In this document: piece by piece, positions 1 through 7,140 of the stretch | Position numbering within the stretch: the stretch's first letter is position 1 | Layout: the number at the start of each line of letters is the position of its first letter | DNA from: Actinocorallia aurantiaca | GTDB taxonomy: Bacteria; Actinomycetota; Actinomycetes; Streptosporangiales; Streptosporangiaceae | Direction: 5' to 3' | DNA: 64,000 nucleotides | NCBI RefSeq assembly: GCF_039533685.1 | Contig: NZ_BAAATZ010000006.1 | Location: 558,001-622,000 of the forward strand | Made by a program: the position numbers and the translations under genes | Notes under the pieces: generated by a model | Databases searched by the model: none | What the model was told of the DNA's origin: nothing | What the model saw: the letters and a program-made list of their open reading frames with translations, nothing else

Positions 1-191
1 GTTACGAGGAGGCCGCCGTCATCGCCAAGCAGGCTCTGGCGCAGCGCCGGACGATCCGCGACGTCGTCCTGGAGCGCGGCCATGTGGAGAGCGGCGCCCT
101 GTCCCTGGAGGAACTGGACGCCGCTCTCGACGTGCTGCGGATGACCGGCCACCGGAAGGCCGAGACGCCTCTGGACGGGGCCGGAGGCTAG
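1..191 (+). CDS. fumC: Class II fumarate hydratase, C-terminal fragment
   Basis: Last 62 residues of a class II fumarase (fumarate to malate, TCA cycle, cytosol), cut by the left window edge; the open frame runs in from base 3 and ends at TAG 189-191. The tail shows the pattern of the last helices of FumC: ALAQRRTIRDVVLERG followed by SGALSLEELDAALDVLRMTG. The catalytic loop and lyase signature lie outside the window. It converges on the hydrolase gene that ends 10 bases further on. In M. tuberculosis fum (Rv1098c) is likewise near phoH2, which supports the call. Nothing can be said about the rest of the gene. Confidence 0.85.
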   Translation, partial: YEEAAVIAKQALAQRRTIRDVVLERGHVESGALSLEELDAALDVLRMTGHRKAETPLDGAGG

Positions 192-200
192 GAAGCCGGG

Positions 201-881
201 TCAGTACCAGCCGGAGGCCCCGAAGTGCGCCCAGGCCCCGCAGGGAGTCCCGTAGCGCCCCTTGATGTAGCGCAGGCCCCACTTGATCTGGGTCTCGGGG
301 TTGGTGCGCCAGTCCGCGGAGATCCCGCCCATCTTCGAGCCGGGCAGGGCCTGCGGGATTCCGTGCGCCCCGGAGCTGGGATTGCGGGCCAGGTGGTTCC
401 AGCCGCTCTCCCTGGACCACAGCCGCTCCAGGCACCGCCACTGCCGGCGGCCGTCCCAGCCGAAGTCGGCGGCGAGGTCCAGGCCGATCTGCTTGTTGCG
501 CTCGACCCGGGACGCGGACCTGAGCTTCCGGCTCTGCCGGGACAGCTTCACCGACTTCACCGCTTTCACCGCTTTCACCGACTCAACGGTCTTCACGGCC
601 TTCTTCAGCGTCCGAAGCTTCTGTACCTTCTGGATCACCTGGGCCTCCGGGGCCTTCCCCGGCCGGGCGAGCCGGTGGACCTCCGCCGTGCGCCCCACCC
701 GGTGGACCCGGTGGATCCGGTGGATCTGGGGCACCGTGCCTGCCGCGGCGTCGAGCCCGGACGGCCGGCTCACGGCGTCCGACTCCGCCGCGGCGGGGGC
801 GGACCACAGCCCGGTCGCGGCCAGGGCGGCGACGGCCGCGACCGGCAGGCGGCTGATCCAAGACGGGCATGTTCCGATCAA
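201..881 (-). CDS. Secreted transglycosylase-like protein, paralogue 1
   Basis: Predicted exported peptidoglycan lytic transglycosylase-like protein, 226 aa from a TTG start at 881, which has AAGGA six bases upstream and opens straight into a signal peptide (hydrophobic stretch ending APAAAES). Longer readings have no ribosome site. The middle is low-complexity and very basic (HR-x repeats, then VKAVKAVKSVK). The C-terminal 80 residues hold the fold: LWSRESGWN with the presumed catalytic Glu, GIPQALPGSKM, WRTNPETQIKWGLRYIKGRY and a final GAWAHFGASGWY. It is the most diverged at its N terminus of three adjacent paralogues (201-2824). Family call is good; exact substrate and start are inferred. 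Confidence 0.75.
   Translation of the reverse strand: MIGTCPSWISRLPVAAVAALAATGLWSAPAAAESDAVSRPSGLDAAAGTVPQIHRIHRVHRVGRTAEVHRLARPGKAPEAQVIQKVQKLRTLKKAVKTVESVKAVKAVKSVKLSRQSRKLRSASRVERNKQIGLDLAADFGWDGRRQWRCLERLWSRESGWNHLARNPSSGAHGIPQALPGSKMGGISADWRTNPETQIKWGLRYIKGRYGTPCGAWAHFGASGWY
547..585 (-). repeat. 9-bp coding repeats (basic VK region of paralogue 1)
   Basis: Imperfect 9-bp direct repeats around TTCACCGCT on the plus strand encode the VKAVKAVKSVK stretch of the overlapping minus-strand gene. A second set based on CCGGTGGAT (about 698-730) encodes the HRIHRVHRVGR stretch. Both sets lie in the linker between signal peptide and catalytic domain. Confidence 0.7.
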
Positions 882-943
882 GATGCTTCCTTCGTCGATC
901 GCGGCACCGACCGTGCCGCAGGCGGTTCCGCCCCGTAGGCGTG

Positions 944-970
944 ACCCGCGCGGCGGGATGCCGCGCGGGT
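944..970 (-). promoter_or_regulatory. Perfect 11-bp hairpin in the leader of transglycosylase paralogue 1
   Basis: ACCCGCGCGGC and its exact complement are separated by 5 bases. On the minus strand the hairpin ends 62 bases before the TTG start at 881. There is no T-tract. It could be an attenuator or mRNA-stability structure; the upstream gene already has its own hairpin at 1171-1188. The rest of the 882-1190 gap contains only a weaker CCCGCG/CGCGGG hairpin and no gene I can support. I looked for the c-di-AMP (ydaO) riboswitch that precedes many actinobacterial wall hydrolases and did not find its conserved core. Confidence 0.5.
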
Positions 971-1170
971 GGCCGGACGCCTGCTCCTGGAAGAGGCCCG
1001 CGCGGACGCGGGTCTCCGGGGCTCTGGTGGGGCGCGGGATCTTCCGCGTCCCACTCACCATGCGAGGTGACACGGCAGGTACCGTCACCGCGAAACCAGC
1101 GGATCGATCATGGAAACCACTCATCGGAACCGGGATTTGCCCGTGTCCCGGGCACGTCCTGACCGGACGG

Positions 1171-1188
1171 CCGCGGCCTTGACCGCGG
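1171..1188 (-). terminator. Hairpin after transglycosylase paralogue 2
   Basis: CCGCGG arms flank a 6-base loop, starting 3 bases past the TGA of the minus-strand gene ending at 1191. No T-tract, as is common for actinobacterial terminators. Confidence 0.45.
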
Positions 1189-1190
1189 GA

Positions 1191-1733
1191 TCAGTACCAG
1201 TTGCGGGAAAGGAAGTGCGCCCAGGCCCCGCAAGGCGTCCCGTAACGTCCCTTGATGTAGCGCAGACCCCATTTGATCTGGGTCTTCGGATTAGTCCGCC
1301 AATCACTGCCCGCGGAACTCATCTTCGACGCGGGCAGCGCCTGCGGAATCCCCCCGGCCCCCGAGGAGGAGTTGTAGGCCCGGTGGTTCCAGTTGCTCTC
1401 CTTGGTCCACAGCTTCGCCAGGCACCGGTACTGCCGGTCGGACATGCCCCTCTTTTTGAGCATCTTCCGGGCGATGGCCTTGTTGCGCTGCTTGGCGGAG
1501 AGCCTCTTCTTCTGGACCGTCTTCGTGCTCACCGTCTGTACCGAGGCGGTCGAGACCCTCGACGCGCTGTCCGCCGTTTCGGTCCCAGCGTGGGCGGTAG
1601 TGCCCGTCACCGCCGATGCGAGACCGAAAGTCAGACCCGTCACCGTTGTAACGAGTGCCGTGCGCATTCCGATAGATGAAGTAGATCGCTTAGGCCGGTT
1701 TTGGGGGGCCTGGGGGGAGATGTGCTCGAACAT
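1191..1733 (-). CDS. Secreted transglycosylase-like protein, paralogue 2
   Basis: 180-aa exported protein of the same family as its two neighbours. The ATG at 1733 has AAAGGA six bases upstream and is preferred to the more distal start at 1766. A signal peptide (hydrophobic core near residues 22-45, ending TTAHAGTE) is followed by a short basic linker and the catalytic module: LWTKESNWN with the presumed catalytic Glu, GIPQALPASKM, WRTNPKTQIKWGLRYIKGRY and GAWAHFLSRNWY at the extreme C terminus. The last 60 residues are nearly identical to paralogue 1, so tandem duplication is likely. Expected to act on peptidoglycan outside the membrane. Confidence 0.8.
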   Translation of the reverse strand: MFEHISPQAPQNRPKRSTSSIGMRTALVTTVTGLTFGLASAVTGTTAHAGTETADSASRVSTASVQTVSTKTVQKKRLSAKQRNKAIARKMLKKRGMSDRQYRCLAKLWTKESNWNHRAYNSSSGAGGIPQALPASKMSSAGSDWRTNPKTQIKWGLRYIKGRYGTPCGAWAHFLSRNWY

Positions 1734-1983
1734 GGGGGATCCTTTCTCCGGCCGGACGCCGATCACGTCTCGGACAGGGGCACCCCGGGCAGAGCCGTCG
1801 CGAAAGGGCGACGATCGGGCTCCGGGAGGAGAGCGCGCGAAGGCGCGCGGGCGCGGGCGGACTGCCCGCTCATCCGGGGTGGACGCGGCGAGGGAGGCGA
1901 GGGCCTCTCGGGACTGCTCACCGCTTATGGGGTTGTGAGCCCGCTCCGGTGCGGGCGAAACGTGCCGCCTTGGGGGGACGGCG

Positions 1984-2005
1984 GAGGCGACACCTGCGTC
2001 GCCTC
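1984..2005 (-). terminator. 8-bp hairpin after transglycosylase paralogue 3
   Basis: GAGGCGAC and GTCGCCTC pair around a 6-base loop, about 46 bases past the TAG of the gene ending at 2051. Probable terminator. The remaining 1734-1983 gap is the leader of paralogue 2; I see no gene or recognisable riboswitch in it. Confidence 0.5.
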
Positions 2006-2050
2006 ACCGGGCAGGGGGGCCCGGAGACTGGGGAGGTACCGGCCGCCGGC

Positions 2051-2824
2051 CTAGTACCAGTGGTTGGCCTGGAAGTGCGACCAGGCGCCGCACGGGGTCG
2101 AGTAGCGGCCCTTGACGTAGCCGAGGCCCCACTTGATCTGGGTGGCCGCGTCCGTCCGCCACTTCGGCCCGGCGCTGGCCATCTTCGTGCCGGGGTTGGC
2201 CTGGGGGATGCCGTAGGGGCCGTCCACGCGACCGGCGGTGGTGCGCCAGCCGCTCTCGCGGTTCCACAGCTGGTACAGGCAGTCGAACTGCTCGTTCGCC
2301 TTCCAGCCGAACTGCGGCAGCATGGACTTGGCGATCGCCTGCGCCGTACCGGGCTTCACCGGCGGACCCGCGGGGACCTCGGCCTCCGCGGACTCGGTGG
2401 GCTCGGGGGTCGGCCCCTTCTTCAGGGTGGGCGAGGGGGCCTTGTCCTTCCGCGCGGCGGTGACGGCGCGCTTCCGGAGATCCTTGCGCTGCCGTTCGGC
2501 CTCGATCTTCGGATCGACCGTCTCCAGCGGCTGGGTGTCGACCGGGACCTGCCGGGTCGGCTCGACGACGCTGGCGGCGCTGAGCGAGTCCTTCTCCGGG
2601 GTGGATCCGCCGGAGAGGAGGGTGAACACCGAGGCCCCCACCACCACGACCAGCGTGGTGACGGCTCCCGCCACGAAGAGCGGGCTCGGCTTCGGCTGGG
2701 CGCGGGAGTCGAGGTCCAGCCGTTCCGGCCTTCCCTCCGCGGCGCCGCCCGCGACCTTGATGTCCGGGTGCGGACTGTGCGGACCCGCTGGTTCCCAAGC
2801 CTTGGGCGGTGCTTCGATCGGCAC
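2051..2824 (-). CDS. Membrane-anchored transglycosylase-like protein, paralogue 3
   Basis: 257 aa from a GTG start at 2824 with AAGGAG seven bases upstream. Unlike its neighbours it has a cytoplasmic N-terminal segment of about 45 residues before a single membrane helix (FVAGAVTTLVVVVGASVFTL), so it is probably tethered rather than secreted. A long charged, proline-rich linker leads to the shared module: LWNRESGWR with the candidate catalytic Glu, GIPQANPGTKM, WRTDAATQIKWGLGYVKGRY and GAWSHFQANHWY. It lies downstream of an MtrA-like/Crp-like promoter region (3009-3046), which fits a growth-controlled wall hydrolase. Substrate is inferred from the family. Confidence 0.8.
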   Translation of the reverse strand: MPIEAPPKAWEPAGPHSPHPDIKVAGGAAEGRPERLDLDSRAQPKPSPLFVAGAVTTLVVVVGASVFTLLSGGSTPEKDSLSAASVVEPTRQVPVDTQPLETVDPKIEAERQRKDLRKRAVTAARKDKAPSPTLKKGPTPEPTESAEAEVPAGPPVKPGTAQAIAKSMLPQFGWKANEQFDCLYQLWNRESGWRTTAGRVDGPYGIPQANPGTKMASAGPKWRTDAATQIKWGLGYVKGRYSTPCGAWSHFQANHWY

Positions 2825-3008
2825 GCTCTGGCTCCTTTCCAGCGAATTGGTCCGGCCTCTCACACTTCCGGGGGAAACCATGCCGCAGAGTCGGGGGTGC
2901 ACCGCAACCCGATCCCGGTGTTCGCATGACTCCGACAGGTGATCACCTTGCCGGAAACTTTACGAAACCCCCGCCGTAGCTGCGGTTTCGGCCATTGCCG
3001 AGAGGTTC

Positions 3009-3024
3009 TGTGATCCTGGTCACT
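3009..3024 (-). promoter_or_regulatory. Candidate Crp-type operator upstream of paralogue 3
   Basis: TGTGATCCTGGTCACT matches the actinobacterial Crp consensus TGTGA-N6-TCACA except at the last base. It is 185 bases upstream of the GTG start at 2824. In M. tuberculosis the wall-hydrolase gene rpfA is a Crp target, so the context is reasonable. Confidence 0.5.
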
Positions 3025-3046
3025 AAGAACGTAACGAATAGGTCAC
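3019..3046 (-). promoter_or_regulatory. Candidate MtrA-binding repeats upstream of paralogue 3
   Basis: Three direct pentamers on the plus strand: GTCAC (3019-3023), GTAAC (3031-3035) and GTCAC (3042-3046), with spacers of 7 and 6 bases. MtrA, the essential actinobacterial response regulator of wall and division genes, recognises GT(A/C)AC direct repeats about 6 bases apart. The first pentamer overlaps the Crp-like site. The rest of the 2825-3164 gap holds a phoH2 terminator and no gene. Confidence 0.5.
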
Positions 3047-3067
3047 ATCACCGGGAGTCATAACAAA

Positions 3068-3101
3068 ACTCACCGCCCGCAACGGAATGCGGACGGTGAG
3101 T
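3068..3101 (-). terminator. Rho-independent terminator of phoH2
   Basis: ACTCACCG pairs with CGGTGAGT and, after one C/A mismatch, CCGCA pairs with TGCGG around a 6-base loop. On the minus strand the stem runs into TTTTGTT. It lies about 65 bases past the phoH2 stop. Confidence 0.8.
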
Positions 3102-3164
3102 GTTCGAATCGAGTGGCCGATCCCCCTCAGCGAGGCGTCTCGGGACCCTCCCGGCGCACCTTTC

Positions 3165-4484
3165 TCACGCGCCTATGTCGTTCAGCAGATCGGTCACGAG
3201 AGCCGCGATCGGGGACCTTTCGGAACGGTTCAATGTCACGTGCGCGAAGAGCGGGTGCCCCTTGAGCCGCTCCACCACCGCCGCGACGCCGTCATGCCGG
3301 CCGACCCTCAGGTTGTCCCGCTGGGCCACGTCGTGGGTCAGCACCACCCGCGAGTTCTGGCCGATCCGGGACAGGACGGTCAGGAGCACGCCGCGCTCCA
3401 GCGACTGGGCCTCGTCCACGATCACGAACGAGTCGTGCAGGGAACGGCCCCGGATGTGGGTGAGGGGCAGGACCTCGAGCATGCCGCGTTCCAGGACCTC
3501 CTCGATCACCTCGGGCGTGGTCACCGCCGAGAGGGTGTCGTAGACGGCCTGCCCCCACGGCGACATCTTCTCGTTCTCCGAGCCGGGCAGGTAGCCCAGG
3601 TCCTGCCCGCCGACCGCGTACAGCGGCCGGAAGACCACCACCTTGCGGTGCTGGCGACGCTCCAGGACGGCCTCCAGGCCCGCGCAGAGGGCCAGGGCGG
3701 ACTTGCCGGTACCCGCCCGGCCGCCCAGGGAGACGATGCCCACCTCCTCGTCCAGGAGCAGGTCGAGAGCGATGCGCTGCTCGGCCGAGCGGCCGCGCAG
3801 TCCGAAGGCCTCCCGCTCGCCGCGCACCAGCCGCACCGACTTGTCCGGCAGGACGCGGCCCAGCGCCGAACCCCGGTCCGACAGCAGCCGCAGGCCGGTG
3901 TGGCAGGGCAGCTCGCGGGCCGCCTCGAGCTCCAGCCGCTGGTGCTCGTAGAGGTCCTCCACGTCCGCCGTGGCCACCTCGAGCTCGCGTATGCCGGTCC
4001 AGCCGGACTCCACGACCATCTCGGCGCGGTACTCCTCGGCGGGCAGGCCCACCGCGGAGGCCTTGACCCGCAGCGGCAGGTCCTTGGAGACCAGGACGAC
4101 GTCCTTGCCCTCCACGGACAGCCAGCGGGCCACCGACAGGATGCGGGTGTCGTTGTCGCCCAGCCGGAACCCGTCCGGCAGGACGCTGGGGTCGGAATGG
4201 TTGAGCTCCACCCGCAGCGTGCCGCCGTGTTCGCCGATGGGCAGCGGATCGTCGAGCCGACCGTGCTCCACCCGCAGGTCGTCCAGGGCTCGCAGCGCCT
4301 GACGGGCGAAGTAGCCCAGCTCAGGATGGTCGCGTTTGGCCTCCAGCTCGGTGATCACGACGATCGGGATGACGATCTCATGCTCTGCGAACCTCGTGAT
4401 GGCCGCGGGGTCCGCGATGAGAACGCTGGTGTCGAGGACGTAGGTGCGCCGGGCAGATGCCTGACGCGTGGAGGGTGTGCCCAC
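3165..4484 (-). CDS. phoH2: PhoH2-type PIN domain / PhoH ATPase fusion
   Basis: 439-aa cytosolic protein combining an N-terminal PIN nuclease-like domain (VLDTSVLIADP near residue 15, GDNDTRILSVA, VLVSKD) with a C-terminal PhoH ATPase/helicase domain (Walker A GRAGTGKSALA near residue 260, Walker B FVIVDEAQSL). This is the architecture of mycobacterial PhoH2, described as an RNA helicase and ribonuclease. GTG start at 4484 with AAGGAG five bases upstream. It is a single-gene unit with terminators on both sides. Domain calls are firm; the cellular RNA targets are unknown. Confidence 0.93.
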   Translation of the reverse strand: MGTPSTRQASARRTYVLDTSVLIADPAAITRFAEHEIVIPIVVITELEAKRDHPELGYFARQALRALDDLRVEHGRLDDPLPIGEHGGTLRVELNHSDPSVLPDGFRLGDNDTRILSVARWLSVEGKDVVLVSKDLPLRVKASAVGLPAEEYRAEMVVESGWTGIRELEVATADVEDLYEHQRLELEAARELPCHTGLRLLSDRGSALGRVLPDKSVRLVRGEREAFGLRGRSAEQRIALDLLLDEEVGIVSLGGRAGTGKSALALCAGLEAVLERRQHRKVVVFRPLYAVGGQDLGYLPGSENEKMSPWGQAVYDTLSAVTTPEVIEEVLERGMLEVLPLTHIRGRSLHDSFVIVDEAQSLERGVLLTVLSRIGQNSRVVLTHDVAQRDNLRVGRHDGVAAVVERLKGHPLFAHVTLNRSERSPIAALVTDLLNDIGA

Positions 4485-4554
4485 TCGCTCTCCTTCGGAC
4501 GCTGTTGAACGCCCTTACCTGGGAAATTGCTACCTCGGCTCCTGAAAGAGAACA

Positions 4555-4583
4555 GCCCCGACATGACAGATGCATGACGGGGC
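4555..4583 (-). terminator. Terminator of the prenyl synthase gene
   Basis: GCCCCG and CGGGGC arms, with inner CATG/CATG pairing. On the minus strand it is followed by the pyrimidine-rich TGTTCTCTTTC. It lies between the stop of the gene at 4613 and the phoH2 start. Confidence 0.65.
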
Positions 4584-4612
4584 CGTGAACACGGAGTTCG
4601 GATCGACTCTTC

Positions 4613-5425
4613 TCAGGTGCCGAAGCGACGGTGCCGCGCGGCGTAGGAGCGGAGCGCCCGGAGGAAGTCCACCCGGCGGAAGTCCGGCCAGTGGACCTCG
4701 CAGAAGTGGAACTCCGAGTGGGCGCTCTGCCAGAGCATGAAGCCGGAGAGGCGCTGCTCTCCCGAGGTCCGGATGACAAGGTCCGGGTCGGGCTGACCGC
4801 GCGTGTAGAGATGCTCGGCGATGTGCTCCACATCGAGGGCTTCGGCAAGCTCCTCGATGCTGGTGCCTCGTGCCGCCTGCTCCAGGAGCAGGGAGCGAAC
4901 CGCATCAGCGATCTCACGTCTACCTCCATACCCAACGGCGACGTTCACAATCAGCCCGTCGACATTGGATGTGGATTCCCCGGCATCTTTCAGGACACGG
5001 GCGGTCTTGTCGGGCAAGAGATCGAGGGCGCCGACCGCCTGGACCCGCCAGCCCTCCCGGACGAGCTGCTGCACGGTGTTCTCGATGATCCGCAGCAGGG
5101 GTTCGAGCTCGCCGGCGGGCCGGGCCAGGTTGTCGGGGGACAGCAGCCAGAGGGTGACCACCTCGACCCCCGCCTCGGTGGACCAGCGCAGCAGGTCGGA
5201 GATCTTGTCGGCGCCGGCCTGGTGCCCGGAGTTCACGTCCGCCAGGCCCATCTCCCTGGCCCAGCGGCGGTTGCCGTCCAGGATCACTCCCACGTGCCGG
5301 GGCACCTGGTCCCTGGGCAGGTACTTCTCGACACGCCCCTCGTACAGCCGGTAGGCCAGGTCACGGACCGCCCCGTAAGGACGGCTGCGCTTGATCCGGT
5401 CCTTGATGCTGCGTTTGACCTCCAC
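4613..5425 (-). CDS. uppS: Z-prenyl diphosphate synthase (isoprenyl transferase)
   Basis: 270-aa cis-prenyltransferase that condenses isopentenyl diphosphate with an allylic diphosphate to make the lipid carrier, or its precursor, for wall synthesis. Visible motifs: HVGVILDGNRRWA (diphosphate binding Asp), GHQAGADK, TLWLLSPDN, NVAVGYGGRREI and PDLVIRTSGEQRLSGFMLWQ. The N-terminal lead and the ending YAARHRRFG resemble M. tuberculosis Rv1086, the short-chain Z-farnesyl diphosphate synthase, more than the long-chain enzyme Rv2361c. A second synthase elsewhere in the genome is therefore expected. GTG start at 5425 with GGAGGA seven bases upstream. Chain length is inferred. Confidence 0.92.
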   Translation of the reverse strand: MEVKRSIKDRIKRSRPYGAVRDLAYRLYEGRVEKYLPRDQVPRHVGVILDGNRRWAREMGLADVNSGHQAGADKISDLLRWSTEAGVEVVTLWLLSPDNLARPAGELEPLLRIIENTVQQLVREGWRVQAVGALDLLPDKTARVLKDAGESTSNVDGLIVNVAVGYGGRREIADAVRSLLLEQAARGTSIEELAEALDVEHIAEHLYTRGQPDPDLVIRTSGEQRLSGFMLWQSAHSEFHFCEVHWPDFRRVDFLRALRSYAARHRRFGT

Positions 5426-5526
5426 TACGAAGTCCTCCTCGGTTCGGCCACTTCAATTATCGCCGCCGAGGCACGTTTGTCTCGCCAGATCACGGATCCA
5501 TGTCGGGGCCGGTACGGTGCGGCCGC

Positions 5527-6717
5527 TCAACCCGCCATCCGGACCGCGGCCCGCCGGTCGATCCGCACCGCGCCGCGGAAGCCGCGGAAGTACACCTTCT
5601 GGATCTTGATGACGTCGCCGGTGCGCGGGGCCACCAGCATCTCGTCGCCGCCCAGGTAGAGGGCGATGTGGGAGATCCGGCCCGGGGCGGTGGGGTCGTT
5701 GGCCCAGATCAGCAGGTCGCCGGTCCTGGCCTGCTCGAACGGCACGACCGGACCGGTGCGGGCCTGGTCCTCGGCCACCCTGGGCAGCCGGATCCCGGCC
5801 TGGCGGAAGGCCCACTGCAGCAGGCCGGAGCAGTCGTAGCCGCCCTCGGCGTCCGACTCCCCTCCCCACACGTAAGGCATGCCCAGCTTGGTCATGCCCG
5901 CGTTGATGGCCGTCCTGATCTCCAGGGCGCTCAGGGAGGAGCCGCTGCCACCGGAGGACTTGAAGTCGAAGCTCGGGTCGAGCGTCCGCAGCGTCCCGGT
6001 CTTCTTCGGCACCAGCCGGCCCACGGCCTTCTTGATCCGGCCGGTGGCCTTCGTGCTCTTGGCGCTCTTGGGGTCCAGTGCGACGAGCAGGACGTTGTCC
6101 TCGACCATGCCCAGACGGCGGGCGGTCGCCTTGGAGACCACCGCGTCGATGTCGCCGATGCCCATCGTCGCGTACGCGCCCACCCGCACCTGGTTGGCCC
6201 GGGAGCCTCCGCTGACCGGCACCCGGCTGTTCAGCTCCACGCCGCCGTCGCTGCCCAGCACGAACGAGACCGCGACGTCGCCCGCCGCGATGTTGCGCCA
6301 CAGGCCGTCGTGCCCGGCCGTGGGCTTCGGGGTGAGGTTGCGGAAGGTGGACGGGTCGACGCCGAAGATCCCGACCTCCTTGCCCGCGAGCTCCGCACGG
6401 GCCCCGTCGACCCGCTCGACCGCGGCGACCCCCTCGATCCGGCGGACCTTCTCCAGCAGCTCGTCCGGAACGGCGGCACGGTCCCTGGAGACGATCATGA
6501 ACTGGGGGTCCAGCCGCCTCCCCAGGGGCGCCACCTCCTGGGAGATCCGCCTGTCGTCGGCGGCGGCCACCAGCTCGGTGCGCTCGGCGCCCTGAGCGCT
6601 CTCGGCGGAGGGCCTCCTCGTCGCCTGCTCGGCCAGGATCGCCACGTCGACCGAGAGCACGGTCGCGATGGCCACCCCGATGACCGCCGGAACGGCACGA
6701 CGGCCAGGTACACGCAC
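5527..6717 (-). CDS. Secreted NlpC/P60 endopeptidase with unusual N-terminal domain
   Basis: 396-aa exported cysteine peptidase predicted to cleave stem peptides of peptidoglycan. GTG at 6717 is chosen over GTG at 6723 because GAGGA is six bases from the former and abuts the latter. A signal/anchor helix (residues 10-30) precedes about 220 residues without a clear wall-binding domain. These contain AGDVAVSF and PVSG stretches reminiscent of the extracellular domain of MacB/FtsX-type permeases. The C-terminal 130 residues are NlpC/P60: YDCSGLLQWAF with catalytic Cys, RISHIALYLG with catalytic His. An inverted-repeat cluster lies 40-90 bases upstream. Confidence 0.88.
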   Translation of the reverse strand: MRVPGRRAVPAVIGVAIATVLSVDVAILAEQATRRPSAESAQGAERTELVAAADDRRISQEVAPLGRRLDPQFMIVSRDRAAVPDELLEKVRRIEGVAAVERVDGARAELAGKEVGIFGVDPSTFRNLTPKPTAGHDGLWRNIAAGDVAVSFVLGSDGGVELNSRVPVSGGSRANQVRVGAYATMGIGDIDAVVSKATARRLGMVEDNVLLVALDPKSAKSTKATGRIKKAVGRLVPKKTGTLRTLDPSFDFKSSGGSGSSLSALEIRTAINAGMTKLGMPYVWGGESDAEGGYDCSGLLQWAFRQAGIRLPRVAEDQARTGPVVPFEQARTGDLLIWANDPTAPGRISHIALYLGGDEMLVAPRTGDVIKIQKVYFRGFRGAVRIDRRAAVRMAG

Positions 6718-6756
6718 CCGCACTCCTCGATCCCCCGGTCACTCGGAACGCCATAC

Positions 6757-6807
6757 GTTTACAGCAGGCCCAACAGACCTTAAAACGTGAGTTCCCTCAC
6801 TGTAAAC
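6757..6807 (-). promoter_or_regulatory. Nested inverted repeats upstream of the NlpC/P60 gene
   Basis: GTTTACAG (6757-6764) and CTGTAAAC (6800-6807) are exact complements 35 bases apart. Directly inside the right arm is GTGAG-TTCC-CTCAC (6787-6800). They are 40-90 bases upstream of the minus-strand start, where an operator would be expected. The regulator is unknown. Confidence 0.45.
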
Positions 6808-6860
6808 ACCGACTTACATCCCATACGGACCGGGGGCCTTCCCGACACCCCACACCTACC

Positions 6861-7140
6861 TGGAGGACGACCCCCACACCCCCGAAAGCGACCAGCCGAT
6901 CCTCGCTTCGCTGCGGACAACCACACCCGCCTGGAGGACGACCCCCAGACCCCCGAAAGCGACCAGCCGATCCTCGCTTCGCTGCGGACAACCACACCCG
7001 CCTGGAGGACGACCCCCAGACCCCCGGAAGCGACCAGCCGATCCTCGCTTCGCTGCGGACAACCACACCCGCCTGGGGGACGACCCCCAGACCCCCGGAA
7101 GCGACCAGCCGATCCTCGCTTCGCTGCGGTCAGCTGGTCG
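6861..7140 (-). repeat. 71-bp tandem array of the covarying-hairpin repeat
   Basis: Four head-to-tail copies start at 6861, 6932, 7003 and 7074, with an exact 71-base period and few differences. Each carries the family's 17-nt loop sequence TCCTCGCTTCGCTGCGG (6900-6916, 6971-6987, 7042-7058, 7113-7129). Only the last copy has a right arm: CGACCAGC (7102-7109) pairs with GCTGGTCG (7133-7140), and the stop codon of the DUF255 gene (7130-7132) begins that arm. G-rich segments between loops match the second hairpin of other family members. The array fills most of the 6718-7129 gap; I see no gene there. Confidence 0.9.

Noticed and set aside
882..3164. ydaO/c-di-AMP riboswitches before the three transglycosylase genes
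   Set aside because: I looked for the conserved GACAGCTAACC-type and GGGGTGAA-type core elements in all three leaders and did not find them.
6861..7140. CRISPR array
   Set aside because: The period is 71 bases with the whole unit repeated; there are no unique spacers and no cas genes.
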